In this document: positions 8,261-17,245 of the stretch, piece after piece | Position numbering within the stretch: the stretch's first letter is position 1 | Layout of the letters: each line of letters opens with the position of its first letter | Position numbers and translations under genes: made by a program | From: CAMAXB01 sp964476565 | Lineage (GTDB): Bacteria > Verrucomicrobiota > Verrucomicrobiia > Opitutales > Opitutaceae | Assembly: GCA_964476565.1 (NCBI GenBank) | Contig: CAYZBG010000040.1 | Span: forward strand, 1-45,772 | DNA: 45,772 bases | Direction: 5' to 3' | The notes under the pieces: model-generated | Databases searched by the model: none | Told to the model about the DNA's origin: nothing | Seen by the model: only the letters and a program-made list of their open reading frames with translations

Positions 8261-9886
8261 TCAACCGTAGCGCACGCCCAGCGCGAGCAGGAGGACGAGG
8301 GCGGCAGCCGGCGGCCAGAACCCACCGGCCTCGGGGCGCCAGCGTCGGGCATAACCGTAGAGCATGAGCGCCAGCACCACGGCCAAGCCCGCCGGTCCCA
8401 GCCACGGACGCCGAAACTCGGCGGCGAGGGACGCCCCCGGCAGCGCGACGAGCGCCCGGACCGTCACCTCGATCAGGTGCAGCACGAGCGCCGCAGCGTG
8501 ATTGAAGAGCAACGCGAGGGCGTCGATGCCCAGCAGTCCGCTGATGAGGGCGGCGCAACCGGCGAGCACGACGAGGGAGGCGAGGGGAATGAGCACCAGG
8601 TTGGCCACCAAGCCGGCCGGTGTGACCAGGTTAAAGAAGGCGATCCCGCTCACCGTGCTCACCACCGTGGCGGCGGCGGCCAGCGAGAGGGAGAGGATCA
8701 TGCGGCGTCGGACCACGCCCAGCCAGCGCTGCCCCGGGGTGTGCGCAGCCGTTGGGGTGTGGCTCTCCGCCGCGGGCGGCCGCGACCACGCCTCAGCCAA
8801 CGGCAGTCCAAACGCGAGCAGGGCGGCGACGATGCCATAGCTCATCTGGAAACTCGCGCTGAACAGCTGCAGCGGCTCGAGCAGCAGCACGACCAGCGCC
8901 GACACCGCCAGCGCCGCGAGCGAGTTCCCGGGCAGGCGCAGCACGGGTAGCGAGGCCAGCAACGTCGCCATGATGAAGGCGCGCACCGCCGAGGGCGTTC
9001 CACCGGTAACGTCCGTATAGAGCCACAACGCCAGCGTCGCGAGGGCGAAGCGCAGCCCGCGCGGCCAGGGCAGGAGCGCGAGCACGATGTGAAACGCAGT
9101 GGCGAGCGTCGCAATGTGCAGTCCGCTGATGGCGAAGAGGTGCAGCGTGCCGCTGCGCAGGAAGAGGTCGTCCTGTTCGTCGCTGAGCTCGGCCTTCCGA
9201 CCAAGCAGCATGGCGCGGTAGACCTGGCCGAGGCTGGGTTTGTCTTCCAGACCGAGGCGGAGGATGGTTTCAAACCGGTCCGACGCCGTGGCGCAGAACT
9301 GCTGGTATGCGGAGGGTGGCCGGACGATGTGCGTGATCCGGCCGCGGTGCAGACGGAAGTTCACCCCGCAGGTGTCGAGGTAGTGCTCGAAGGTGCCGTG
9401 GGCAGGCGCTGCGGGCAGTACCTCCAGCAACGCCACGACGGCGAGTTCGGTCGACGGCAGGACCCGCTGTCCGGGGTCGGTACGGAGTGAAAAGGCGATG
9501 CGCTGGCCGGTGAGATCGCGCAGGTGCGGTTCGGTAACGCGGATCCGGCCCAGTCCGGACACGCGCTGAGGATCCTCTCCGGGCGCAAACAGCCGGTCGA
9601 TGACCACGGTCACCACAGCTTCGCGCACGGGCAACGTTTCCCACGCGGGCAGTCGCGCGCGAGTGAGGTCGTGGAGAACGCCGCCCAGGACGAGTGCGGT
9701 GGCGACGAAGGCCGGCGCCCACGCGGTGCGCCAGAGGGCCGCGACGGCCAGCGCGATGCCCGCGACGCAGAGTCCAGGCAAGGGTGCGAGGGGAAACCAA
9801 CCGGCGCGACCGAGGGCAAGCCCGGCCATCACGGGCAGGAGCAGCCACAGGACGGGCGCGCGATGCCCGACGGCGGAGGGGTTCAT
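8261..9886 (-). CDS. comEC: ComEC/Rec2-type DNA uptake channel, short form
   Basis: A 541-residue polytopic inner-membrane protein of the ComEC/Rec2 family, which carries single-stranded DNA across the membrane in natural transformation. An N-terminal region with two or three membrane helices is followed by a soluble part with TFEHYLDTCGVNFRLHRGRI, and then by the competence domain with LHLFAISGLHIATLATAFHI, TGGTPSAVRAFIMATL and SASFQMSYGIVAALL. The start at 9886 (MNPSAVGHRAPVLW) gives the usual short cytoplasmic N-terminus; longer open frame upstream runs over the rarA start. The protein ends after the last membrane helices, so the C-terminal metallo-beta-lactamase-like domain of full-length ComEC is missing. 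It is divergent from rarA, with 68 bases between the starts. Confidence 0.88.
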   Translation of the reverse strand: MNPSAVGHRAPVLWLLLPVMAGLALGRAGWFPLAPLPGLCVAGIALAVAALWRTAWAPAFVATALVLGGVLHDLTRARLPAWETLPVREAVVTVVIDRLFAPGEDPQRVSGLGRIRVTEPHLRDLTGQRIAFSLRTDPGQRVLPSTELAVVALLEVLPAAPAHGTFEHYLDTCGVNFRLHRGRITHIVRPPSAYQQFCATASDRFETILRLGLEDKPSLGQVYRAMLLGRKAELSDEQDDLFLRSGTLHLFAISGLHIATLATAFHIVLALLPWPRGLRFALATLALWLYTDVTGGTPSAVRAFIMATLLASLPVLRLPGNSLAALAVSALVVLLLEPLQLFSASFQMSYGIVAALLAFGLPLAEAWSRPPAAESHTPTAAHTPGQRWLGVVRRRMILSLSLAAAATVVSTVSGIAFFNLVTPAGLVANLVLIPLASLVVLAGCAALISGLLGIDALALLFNHAAALVLHLIEVTVRALVALPGASLAAEFRRPWLGPAGLAVVLALMLYGYARRWRPEAGGFWPPAAALVLLLALGVRYG

Positions 9887-9954
9887 GAGCGAGGGGAACG
9901 CACTGAAAACCTTTCTTTCGAAGCGAAGGACGTTAAGGTCGTTAGGTTTCGCGC

Positions 9955-11316
9955 ATGGCCACGGATCCGCAACCTGAACTTTTCGGCGAACCCGAACCCG
10001 AGACGGGCGCCTCCGTCCCGGGCGGACCGGCCGCCGCGCCGGCCAGCCAGCCCCTGGCAGCGCGCATGCGTCCACGCCGCCTGGCGGAGATTGTGGGGCA
10101 GCCGCATCTCACCGCGGAGGGCGGACTCCTGCCGCGCCTGATTGCGACCAACCGTTTCGGCAGCCTCCTGTTCTATGGTCCGCCGGGGTGCGGCAAAACG
10201 AGCTTTGCCGAGGTCATCGCGCGCGAGACCGGCAGCCGGTTCGTCCGCATCAACGCCGTCATGTCCAACGTCGCCGAGCTGCGCGAGATCCTCGCCGCCG
10301 CGCGCCGTCGGCCGGAAGCGCGCACCCTTCTCTTCATCGACGAACTGCACCGGTTCAACAAGGCGCAGCAGGACCTCCTCCTGCCCGACGTCGAGGAAGG
10401 CAACGTCCGCCTGATTGGCGCGACAACGCACAACCCCGGGTTTTACGTGAATCCGCCGCTGCTCTCCCGCAGCCACCTGTTTCGCCTGGAGCCGTTGAGT
10501 CCGGAGGCGATCGCCAGTGTGCTTCGCCGGGCGCTGACCGACCGCGAACGCGGCCTCGGCGACCGGGAGGTCACGGCGGACGACGCGCTCCTGCGCGATC
10601 TCGCGGTGTTGTGCGACGGCGACCTTCGGCGCGCGCTCAACGCGCTCGAGGTCATCGTGCTCGGCCTGCAGGAGCGGGTGGGCCTCTCGCCGGCCGACCT
10701 CGAGGTCTTTGCGCGCGAACGCCGCATCCGCTACGATGCGAACGAGGATGAGCACTACGACACGATCTCCGCCTTCATCAAGAGCTGCCGCGGGAGCGAT
10801 CCCGACGCAGCGATGTACTGGCTGGCCAAGATGCTCGCCGGCGGCGAAGACCCGCGCTTCATCGCCCGGCGGCTGGTCATCCTGGCGAGCGAGGACGTCG
10901 GCCTGGCTGATCCGCTCGCTCTGCCCACGGCCGTGGCCGCGCACCAGGCCTGCGACTTTGTCGGCCTGCCCGAAGCCGAGTACGCCCTCGCGCACGCCAC
11001 GCTCTACATCGCCTGCGCGCCGAAGAGCAATTCGGCGACACTCGCGCTCGCGGCGGCCCATCAGGCCCTCAAGAGCCATCCCGTGCAGGCCGTTCCGCTG
11101 CCGCTGCGCGACAAAAGTGGCAAGGCGAGCCAGCAGGCAGGGCACGGCAAGGGTTACCGGTATTCGCACGATTACCCGGAGAACATTTCCGGACAACGTT
11201 ACCTCGAAACGCCGCTGACGCTCTACACGCCGAAGACCGCGGGCATGGAGGCACGCATTGCCGAACGCCTCGCCCGCTGGCGCCAGATGCGCGATCAGGC
11301 CGGTTCGTCGAAGTAG
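9955..11316 (+). CDS. rarA: Replication-associated recombination protein A (RarA/MgsA AAA+ ATPase)
   Basis: A 453-residue clamp-loader-like AAA+ ATPase acting at stalled replication forks. After a Pro/Ala-rich N-terminus come PLAARMRPRRLAEIVGQPHL, Walker A GPPGCGKTS (about residue 75), Walker B LLFIDELHRFNKAQQD, sensor 1 GATTHNPGFYVN and the sensor 2 region. The C-terminal tetramerisation domain has IARRLVILASEDVGLADP, and the protein ends with YRYSHDYPENISGQ, the usual RarA tail. Length and domain order are normal. No Shine-Dalgarno precedes the ATG. The promoter must lie in the 68 bases between it and the divergent comEC, but I cannot pick clear boxes. Confidence 0.95.
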   Translation: MATDPQPELFGEPEPETGASVPGGPAAAPASQPLAARMRPRRLAEIVGQPHLTAEGGLLPRLIATNRFGSLLFYGPPGCGKTSFAEVIARETGSRFVRINAVMSNVAELREILAAARRRPEARTLLFIDELHRFNKAQQDLLLPDVEEGNVRLIGATTHNPGFYVNPPLLSRSHLFRLEPLSPEAIASVLRRALTDRERGLGDREVTADDALLRDLAVLCDGDLRRALNALEVIVLGLQERVGLSPADLEVFARERRIRYDANEDEHYDTISAFIKSCRGSDPDAAMYWLAKMLAGGEDPRFIARRLVILASEDVGLADPLALPTAVAAHQACDFVGLPEAEYALAHATLYIACAPKSNSATLALAAAHQALKSHPVQAVPLPLRDKSGKASQQAGHGKGYRYSHDYPENISGQRYLETPLTLYTPKTAGMEARIAERLARWRQMRDQAGSSK

Positions 11317-11400
11317 CGGCGGACGTGCCGCCCGCCCGGCAGGGCCTTTGCCTGCCCGAGGCGGTTGCGACCACCGCCGCTCCAGCTCGATGCTGGAGCG
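11314..11400. repeat. Cluster of GC-rich hairpins after rarA
   Basis: Several short inverted repeats follow the rarA stop, the clearest being GCTCCAGC-tcgat-GCTGGAGC at 11379-11399, with GGCAGG/CCTGCC around 11338-11357. None is followed by a T tract on either strand, so they look like palindromic intergenic elements rather than standard terminators, though they may still end the rarA transcript or stabilise its 3' end. Confidence 0.4.
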
Positions 11401-11471
11401 ACGGTCCAGGCTTCACATGATGTTTACGCCCGGGTGCTTGCCGGAGCGCGGGCCATGGCTATCGTGGCGGC

Positions 11472-11945
11472 ATGAAGTTGAACGCTGCCCTGGCGAAGAC
11501 GGTGTTGTTGGCCGCATCGATGGGAATGGTGGTGCCAATTCTGGCGCAGACGTCGGTGAAACCCGCCGGGCCCCGGCAAAATGCGAAGGGCGAAGAGGAG
11601 GAAAAGGAGGGCGAGGTCAAAGGCATCGCGCTGCAGCGGCCGGACGGACGCTGGCTTGGGCTGACGATGGACGGACTCAACCTGCGTCTCACGTTCTACA
11701 ATCAAAAGAAGAACCCGGTCGCGCCGGATGTGGTGCGGGCCACCGCGCGCTGGAATCGTCCGACAGTCGCAACGCCGGATCGCGCTGTGCTCAACCCGGA
11801 CGGCGACGGCGTGTCGCTGGTCGGCAATCGCGTGGTGCGCAAGCCCTGGGCCTTTCGCGTCTACCTCGCGCTCGTGAACGAACGCGACGAGGTGGTGGAG
11901 AGTTATCAGGTTCAGCTCACCGAGGCGGCGGTGGCGCCCCAGTGA
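11472..11945 (+). CDS. Small exported protein, unknown function
   Basis: A 157-residue protein with a typical Sec signal peptide (MKLNAALAKTVLLAASMGMVVPILAQT, cleavage probably after AQT/ILA-Q). It then has a short acidic linker rich in Glu/Lys (GEEEEKEGE) and a beta-rich domain of about 110 residues including WNRPTVATPDRAVLNPDGDG. It should be periplasmic or outer-membrane associated. I do not recognise the family. It is a single gene between rarA (155 bases upstream) and a convergent transglutaminase gene (60 bases). Confidence 0.72.
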   Translation: MKLNAALAKTVLLAASMGMVVPILAQTSVKPAGPRQNAKGEEEEKEGEVKGIALQRPDGRWLGLTMDGLNLRLTFYNQKKNPVAPDVVRATARWNRPTVATPDRAVLNPDGDGVSLVGNRVVRKPWAFRVYLALVNERDEVVESYQVQLTEAAVAPQ

Positions 11946-12005
11946 ACCGCCGGACCGGCGCGCCGGCCCGCGGCGCTCAATCCGGGGCGCGCGTGCACGC
12001 CTGCC

Positions 12006-12881
12006 TCACAGGCGCTGCATGAGGACGGAGACCTTGAGCTCCTCCGTGTGCGTGCCCTTGAAGACGCCCGTCGTCGGGGTGCTGTCGAGGTAGTCGCGAC
12101 CGCAGGCGACCTTGACGTGACGTTCGGCCGCGACGCAGTCGTTCGTCGGATCGAGGGCGTACCAGAATCCACCGGGCAAATACACCTCGACCCACGCGTG
12201 ACTCTCGCTGGCGCCCACCAGTTTCGCGGGGCGCTGCCCCTCGCTCGCCTTGCGCTGGGATTCGGTTTCGATGTACCCCGTGACGTAGCGGGCGGGGATT
12301 TCGGCCGAGCGCAGGACGGCGATCATCACCTGGGCGAAATCCTGGCAGACGCCGGATTTCTGCCGGAGCACGGTGGTGACCGGCGTGGACACCGTGGTTG
12401 AACCCGGTTCGTAGCGCAGCGTCTCCTTGATCCAATGGTTGAGGCGGAGCAGGGAGGCGCCGAGGGCATCGCCGGGCTTGAAGAAGCGGTTGGCGAGGAG
12501 GTTGACCTCGGCGGACAGGGGTAGGGCCGGCGAAGGGTTGAGGAACTCGTAGAGCTTGATCCGTTCGCTGCGGAAGATCTGGCGGGCCTCGGAAACGCTC
12601 ACGTCCAGCGCGACCGCCGGCGGTTCCACCGGGTGCGTGTCGACCTCCGAGATGCTCTCAAGCCGGAGTTCCTCGTGCCGCTGCACGATCGAGAAGGTGG
12701 CGACCCGGTTGCCGAAATAGTCCGTGTAAGTGTGCAGGTTGCACGGCGGGAAGGTGACCAGTTTGTGGCTGAGCAGATCCTGGCGCTCGTCGTGGGCGGG
12801 CGTGAGCCGGGCTTCCATGAAGGATTCCGAGGCGGTGCCCGCGTAACGGTACCGAGTGCGATGGGTGATGCGGAAAAGCAT
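12006..12881 (-). CDS. Transglutaminase-like cysteine protease-fold protein
   Basis: A 291-residue protein with an N-terminal transglutaminase-associated domain (starts MLFRITHRTRYRYAG; contains LTPAHDERQDLLSH) and a C-terminal transglutaminase core. Catalytic residues are visible: Cys in KSGVCQDFAQVMI, His in SESHAWVEVYLPGG and Asp in WYALDPTND. No signal peptide, so it is probably cytoplasmic. Family members of this layout are usually peptidases or amide-forming enzymes of unknown substrate. The ATG at 12881 was chosen because the typical N-terminal strand F-x-I-x-H-x-T-x-Y begins there; the open frame runs much further only because it crosses the opposite-strand ribBA gene. It is divergent from ribBA (117 bases). 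Confidence 0.86.
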   Translation of the reverse strand: MLFRITHRTRYRYAGTASESFMEARLTPAHDERQDLLSHKLVTFPPCNLHTYTDYFGNRVATFSIVQRHEELRLESISEVDTHPVEPPAVALDVSVSEARQIFRSERIKLYEFLNPSPALPLSAEVNLLANRFFKPGDALGASLLRLNHWIKETLRYEPGSTTVSTPVTTVLRQKSGVCQDFAQVMIAVLRSAEIPARYVTGYIETESQRKASEGQRPAKLVGASESHAWVEVYLPGGFWYALDPTNDCVAAERHVKVACGRDYLDSTPTTGVFKGTHTEELKVSVLMQRL

Positions 12882-12998
12882 GGGCCGGCGCGGGAGAGAA
12901 AGGCAGTCGGGCGCAGGTTGGCAACGCCCTAGACGCGCCGCCGGCCGGGCACCCGCCGCGTTGACACCCGCGCGGGCGGCGGCGACCGTTGTCCTCTC

Positions 12999-14099
12999 AT
13001 GTCCGCCGAGCCGTCGCCATTCGATAGCGTTGAGTCTGCAATCCAGGAGATCGCCGAGGGCCGGCCTGTGATCGTCACCGACGACGAAGGCCGGGAGAAC
13101 GAAGGCGACCTCGTGATCGCCGCCAGCAAGGCCACGCCGGAGACCATCAACATGATGATCCGCCACGCGCGTGGGCTGATCTGCGTGCCCACCACCGGCA
13201 CCCAGCTGCGCCGGCTCGGCATCAACCAGATGGTGCAGGAGAACCGCGAGTCGCACAAAACCGCCTTCACCGTGTCCGTCGATGCCGCCGAGGGCATCAC
13301 CACCGGCATCAGCGCCTTCGACCGCGCCCGGACCGTGTCGATCCTCGCCAATCCGAACTCCCAACCGGCGGAACTGGTGCAACCCGGACACATTTTCCCG
13401 CTGCGGGCCAAGGACGGCGGCGTGCTTGAACGCGCCGGTCACACCGAGGCCGCAGTCGACCTCGCCTTGCTCGCCGGCCAGCATCCGAGCGCGGTCATCT
13501 GCGAAATCCTCAACGAAGACGGTTCGATGGCCCGCGTGCCCGAGCTCGTCGCGTTCAAGCAGCGCTTTGGCCTCAAACTCATCTCGATCAGTGCGCTGAT
13601 CGAGTACCGCTACAAGCGCGACCAGTTGGTGGAGCGGGTGTGCACGCGGCCCTTCCCGAGCGAATTCGGCGACTTCACGCTGCATGTGTTCCGCAGCCGC
13701 ACCGACGGGCGCAACCACCTGGCCCTGACCATGGGCGCCCTCGGCCCGGAACCGACGCTGGTGCGGGTGCAGAGCGAGAATCTGCTCAGCGACGTCTTCC
13801 GGCTGCGCGGCAGCGACGGGCATCGCGCGCTGGCCGCGTCGCTCGAGGCGATCGCCCAAGCGGGTTCCGGCGTGATGCTCTACATGGAGCATGCGCAGAG
13901 CGGCGCCGACGTCATCCGGCGTCTCGACCAGCGCGGAGCCGGGCCCGGGGCGGGCATGGGTTTTCGCGACTACGGCATCGGGGCGCAGATCCTGGGCGCC
14001 CTGGGCCTCAAGAAGATCCGTCTGCTCACCAACAACCCGCGCAAGGTCGTCGGCCTCGAGGGCTACGCCTTGGAGATCGTGGAGCAGGTTACGCTCTGA
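12999..14099 (+). CDS. ribBA: RibBA-type protein: active 3,4-DHBP synthase with degenerate GTP cyclohydrolase II domain
   Basis: A 366-residue riboflavin-pathway protein. The N-terminal RibB domain (about residues 5-205) makes 3,4-dihydroxy-2-butanone 4-phosphate from ribulose 5-phosphate. It is intact, with TDDEGRENEGDLV, the SAFDRARTV segment, QPGHIFPL and GVLERAGHTEAAVDLA. The C-terminal RibA-like domain keeps the fold and the end motif IRLLTNNPRKVVGLEGY, but where GTP cyclohydrolase II has C-x-x-GD...LRCDCG it reads SENLLSDVFRLRGSDG, so all three zinc-binding Cys are gone. The HRQEGRG segment is also replaced by MEHAQSGAD. This half should therefore not hydrolyse GTP, and a separate RibA would be needed elsewhere. 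It is followed by ribH. I see no FMN riboswitch in the 117 bases upstream. Confidence 0.9.
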   Translation: MSAEPSPFDSVESAIQEIAEGRPVIVTDDEGRENEGDLVIAASKATPETINMMIRHARGLICVPTTGTQLRRLGINQMVQENRESHKTAFTVSVDAAEGITTGISAFDRARTVSILANPNSQPAELVQPGHIFPLRAKDGGVLERAGHTEAAVDLALLAGQHPSAVICEILNEDGSMARVPELVAFKQRFGLKLISISALIEYRYKRDQLVERVCTRPFPSEFGDFTLHVFRSRTDGRNHLALTMGALGPEPTLVRVQSENLLSDVFRLRGSDGHRALAASLEAIAQAGSGVMLYMEHAQSGADVIRRLDQRGAGPGAGMGFRDYGIGAQILGALGLKKIRLLTNNPRKVVGLEGYALEIVEQVTL

Positions 14100-14191
14100 A
14101 CCGGGGCGGTCGGTGGAGGCCGCGGCGGACCCACGCAAAAGGGGTTGCGCCGGGGACGCGCACGGCGCACACCTTCCCTTCCTTCTTTGCC

Positions 14192-14665
14192 ATGAGTCTC
14201 GACGCACCTTCGCAACTGTCCATCGACGGCACGCCCTTCACCGTCGGCGTGGTGGCTGCGCGCTACAACGCGCGGCTGGTGGAGGCCCTCCTCAGCCAGG
14301 TGACGGGCAAGCTGCGGGACGCCGGCGTGAAGGATAAGCGGCTTCACGTGGCGCGCGTGCCGGGCTCGAACGAGCTTCCGTCGGCCGTCCAGCTGCTGCT
14401 GCGCCGGCACCGCTGCGACGTCGTCGTGGCGTTGGGCGTGATCATCCGCGGCGGGACCCTGCATTACGAGCTCGTGGCCCAGGCCGCGACCGACGGACTG
14501 CTGAGGGTCAGCCTCGATGCCCGTGTGCCGGTCATCACCGGCGTCGTCGTGGCGGAGAACCAGGAACAGGCCGAGGAGCGCTGCCTTGGCAAAATCGACC
14601 GCGGCGCCGAGTTCGCCCGGGCGGCCCTTGAGATGGCCGCGTTGAAGAAAGCCCTTTCGTCATGA
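14192..14665 (+). CDS. ribH: 6,7-dimethyl-8-ribityllumazine synthase
   Basis: A 157-residue lumazine synthase, joining 3,4-DHBP (the RibB product) with the pyrimidine intermediate. The family core VVALGVIIRGGTLHYELVAQ is present, with the phosphate-binding GTLHYE segment (commonly GxTxHF), followed by VITGVVVAENQEQAEERC. The N-terminal part has VGVVAARYNARLVEALL. The ATG at 14192 gives the normal length; the frame is open upstream only as a shadow of ribBA. It lies 92 bases after ribBA and overlaps nusB by 4 bases, the ribH-nusB pairing found in many bacteria. Confidence 0.95.
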   Translation: MSLDAPSQLSIDGTPFTVGVVAARYNARLVEALLSQVTGKLRDAGVKDKRLHVARVPGSNELPSAVQLLLRRHRCDVVVALGVIIRGGTLHYELVAQAATDGLLRVSLDARVPVITGVVVAENQEQAEERCLGKIDRGAEFARAALEMAALKKALSS

Positions 14666-15111
14666 GCAAAGCCCAGTTTGCCCAGCGTCGTGCCGGCCGG
14701 GTGGCCGCGATGCAGTACCTCTATGCATGGAGCCTGAACAAGCCTGCGAATCTCGCGCAGGACCTGCTCACCTTCTTCGAAAACCTGGAGGAGCCGCGCG
14801 AAACGTACGCATTCGGCGAGGAACTTATCCATGGCACCCTCGAGCACCTCGAGGCGATTGATACGCACATCCGCGGCCTGGCCCACAACTGGGAGTTCGA
14901 CCGCATCGCCCGCATCGACCTCGCGATCCTGCGTGTGGCGATCTTCGAAATGATGTACCGCAAGGACATCCCGCCCGTCGTCACGATCAACGAGGCGATC
15001 GACCTGTCGAAGCAGTTCTCCAACGCCGACGCGAAACGGTTTATCAACGGCATCCTCGACCGGCTCAAGGACCAGCTGGGCCGCGACGCCCGCAAGGCGG
15101 ACGGATCGTGA
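14662..15111 (+). CDS. nusB: Transcription antitermination factor NusB
   Basis: A 149-residue all-helical RNA-binding protein of the NusB/NusE complex, needed for rRNA antitermination. Motifs: RRAGRVAAMQYLYAW near the N-terminus, FDRIARIDLAILRVAIFEM and PPVVTINEAIDLSKQFS, then ADAKRFINGILDRL at the end. All are standard for the family. Its ATG overlaps the ribH stop (ATGA), so translation is coupled. Confidence 0.96.
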   Translation: MSKAQFAQRRAGRVAAMQYLYAWSLNKPANLAQDLLTFFENLEEPRETYAFGEELIHGTLEHLEAIDTHIRGLAHNWEFDRIARIDLAILRVAIFEMMYRKDIPPVVTINEAIDLSKQFSNADAKRFINGILDRLKDQLGRDARKADGS

Positions 15112-15222
15112 TGGGTGATTTATGAGCGGTGATTTATGATCCCTGTGCTGGGCGCGTGGAAAACGCAGAGGCCCGCGCTCGGGTGTTCATACGTCATCAA
15201 TCCCAAGTCATAAATTTCCGGC

Positions 15223-16146
15223 ATGCTCGGCTTCTTCAAGAAATTCAAGGACGGCCTCGCCAAGACGGTCTCGGCGATCACGCAGAAGACGCGGGGTCTG
15301 TTTGGCGGGCGCAAGATCGACGCCGCTTCGCTCGATGAGCTCGAGGAGGCGCTCTACACGGCGGACTTCGGGGTCGAGACCACAGAAGAGATCATCCGCG
15401 AGATCAAGGCGGCCTACGCCCGCGAGAAGGAACTGCAGGGGCAACAAGCGGCGCAGATTGGCGCCGCGGTGCTGCGCCGCGTGCTGACGGGCGCCGAGGG
15501 CGTGCTGCCGGTGCCAACCGGTACCGACAATCCTGTGGTGATCGCGCTGATCGGCGTCAACGGCTCGGGCAAGACGACCACCTCCGCCAAACTTGCCTGG
15601 AAACTGAAACAGGAGGGCCGATCGGTCACGCTCGCCGCCTGTGACACCTTTCGCGCCGCGGCGGTCGAACAATTGAAGACCTGGGGCACCCGCCTCGATC
15701 TTGAGGTGGTGGCGAGCCACACCGGCGCCGACGCCGCAGCGGTGGCGTACGACGCCTGGCAGGCGGCCAAGGCGCGCCACCGCGATTATCTGCTCATCGA
15801 CACCGCCGGCCGCCTGCACACCAAGCACAACCTCATGGAGGAACTGGCGAAGATCCGCCGCGTGCTGCAGAAGCATGACCCGACCGCTCCGCAGCACCGC
15901 TGGCTGGTGGTCGACGGTTCCCTGGGCACCAACTCGATCGAGCAGGCCCGTGCCTTCCACCAGAGCTTCGGTCTGACCGGCCTGGTTGTGACCAAACTCG
16001 ACGGCACCAGCCGGGGCGGCGCCATCGTCGGCATCTGGCGCGAGTTGAAGCTGCCGATTTTCTTCCTCGGTCTGGGCGAACAGGCGGAAGACCTCCAGCC
16101 CTTCAGCGTCGAGAATTACGCCAAGGCCGTCTTCGGCCTCGAGTAG
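15223..16146 (+). CDS. ftsY: Signal recognition particle receptor FtsY
   Basis: A 307-residue SRP GTPase that docks ribosome-SRP complexes at the inner membrane. Short N-terminal amphipathic helix (MLGFFKKFKDGLAKTV) as membrane anchor, N domain to about residue 100, then the G domain with GVNGSGKTTTSAKLA (G1), DTFRAAAVEQLKTW (insertion box), DTAGRLHTKHNLMEEL (G3) and TKLDGTSRGGAIVGI (G4/G5). The long acidic A domain of E. coli FtsY is absent, as in most bacteria. It starts 111 bases after nusB. Confidence 0.96.
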   Translation: MLGFFKKFKDGLAKTVSAITQKTRGLFGGRKIDAASLDELEEALYTADFGVETTEEIIREIKAAYAREKELQGQQAAQIGAAVLRRVLTGAEGVLPVPTGTDNPVVIALIGVNGSGKTTTSAKLAWKLKQEGRSVTLAACDTFRAAAVEQLKTWGTRLDLEVVASHTGADAAAVAYDAWQAAKARHRDYLLIDTAGRLHTKHNLMEELAKIRRVLQKHDPTAPQHRWLVVDGSLGTNSIEQARAFHQSFGLTGLVVTKLDGTSRGGAIVGIWRELKLPIFFLGLGEQAEDLQPFSVENYAKAVFGLE

Positions 16147-16231
16147 GCTCGACCACGTCAGGTTGGAGCGGCGGTACTCCTGCCGCCCTCGGGCATTCGT
16201 CTCCTCGCGACGTTGGCGCTGTCTCCCGGGT

Positions 16232-17239
16232 TCATGCGACCAGCGCGGCCTCCTCGTCGCGCCAGGCGCGCGCCCGCCGCAGCGCGCGCGCATGGGTGCT
16301 GGGGTCGATGTTGCGCCCGGTCAACGCGACCGCCACCCGCTTGCCGGCCAGCTCCGGCAGGCGTCCGGAGAGGCAGGCCGCCAGTGCCGTCACGCCCGCG
16401 CCTTCAAGGACAACCCCCTCCGTCTCGTCCACCGTGAGTAGGGCACCGGCGATTTCATCTTCGCTGACTGTCACCAGGCGGTCGACGCGCGGGTCGGCCT
16501 GCGCAAAGGTGCGGGATCCTGCGCGCGCTACGGCAAGTCCGTCCGCGAGCGTGGGCAACAGCGCCACGGGCACCGGTCGGCCGGCGTGACGCGCGGCGTG
16601 AAAACCGGCGGCGTGCGCCGGCTCAACACTGATCACGAGCGCCTCGGGCCGGAGGGCTTTCACCACCGTCGCCACGCCCGCGAGCAGGCCGCCACCGCCG
16701 ACCGGCACGACGAAGGCATCGATCTCGGGCTGGGCGAGCAGGACTTCCAGGGCGAGCGTACCTTGTCCGGCGATCACGTGCGGATCGTCGAACGGATGCA
16801 CCGGGGTCAGACCTTCCGTGGCCTCGAGCACGCGCGCATGCGCGGCCGCCTCCTCGAAGGTGTCTCCGTGCAGGACCACGCGTGCGCCGAGGGCATGACA
16901 CCGCCCGGCCTTCACGCGGGGCGCATGCCGGGGCATGACCACGGTCACCGCGATCCCCAACTCGCGCCCATGCCAGGCGAGGCCGAGGGCGTGGTTGCCG
17001 GCCGAGGCGGCCACGACCCCGCGCCGTCGTTGGGCCTCGTCGAGGCAGGCGAGGGCGTGCCGGGCGCCGCGTTCCTTGAAGCTGCCCGTGGCCTGAAGGT
17101 AGTCGTGTTTGGCGAACACAATCATCCCGGCCGCAGCGCTGAGCGGCGCGGAGACCGCGCACGGCGTGGGGCGTAGGCCGGCCGCGATGCGCGTGTGCGC
17201 GTCGCGGATGGCTTCGAGGGTGATGAGTTTCGGGTTCAT
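16232..17239 (-). CDS. Threonine ammonia-lyase (threonine dehydratase), short form
   Basis: A 335-residue PLP enzyme of fold type II, converting threonine to 2-oxobutyrate and ammonia, the first step towards isoleucine. The PLP lysine is in ATGSFKERGARHAL; SAGNHALGLAW and the glycine loop VPVGGGGLLAG bind the cofactor. There is no C-terminal ACT-like regulatory domain, so it is of the short, TdcB/serine-racemase-like length, and the protein should lack classical Ile feedback inhibition. A serine/threonine racemase or dehydratase of other specificity cannot be excluded from sequence. The context argues for Ile biosynthesis: 7 bases upstream is a strong terminator, and before that a leader ORF with Ile codons. 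Confidence 0.85.
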   Translation of the reverse strand: MNPKLITLEAIRDAHTRIAAGLRPTPCAVSAPLSAAAGMIVFAKHDYLQATGSFKERGARHALACLDEAQRRRGVVAASAGNHALGLAWHGRELGIAVTVVMPRHAPRVKAGRCHALGARVVLHGDTFEEAAAHARVLEATEGLTPVHPFDDPHVIAGQGTLALEVLLAQPEIDAFVVPVGGGGLLAGVATVVKALRPEALVISVEPAHAAGFHAARHAGRPVPVALLPTLADGLAVARAGSRTFAQADPRVDRLVTVSEDEIAGALLTVDETEGVVLEGAGVTALAACLSGRLPELAGKRVAVALTGRNIDPSTHARALRRARAWRDEEAALVA

Positions 17240-17245
17240 GGGCAG

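Noticed and set aside
12882..12998. Possible FMN riboswitch before ribBA
   Set aside because: The gap is only 117 bases and contains none of the conserved RFN blocks.
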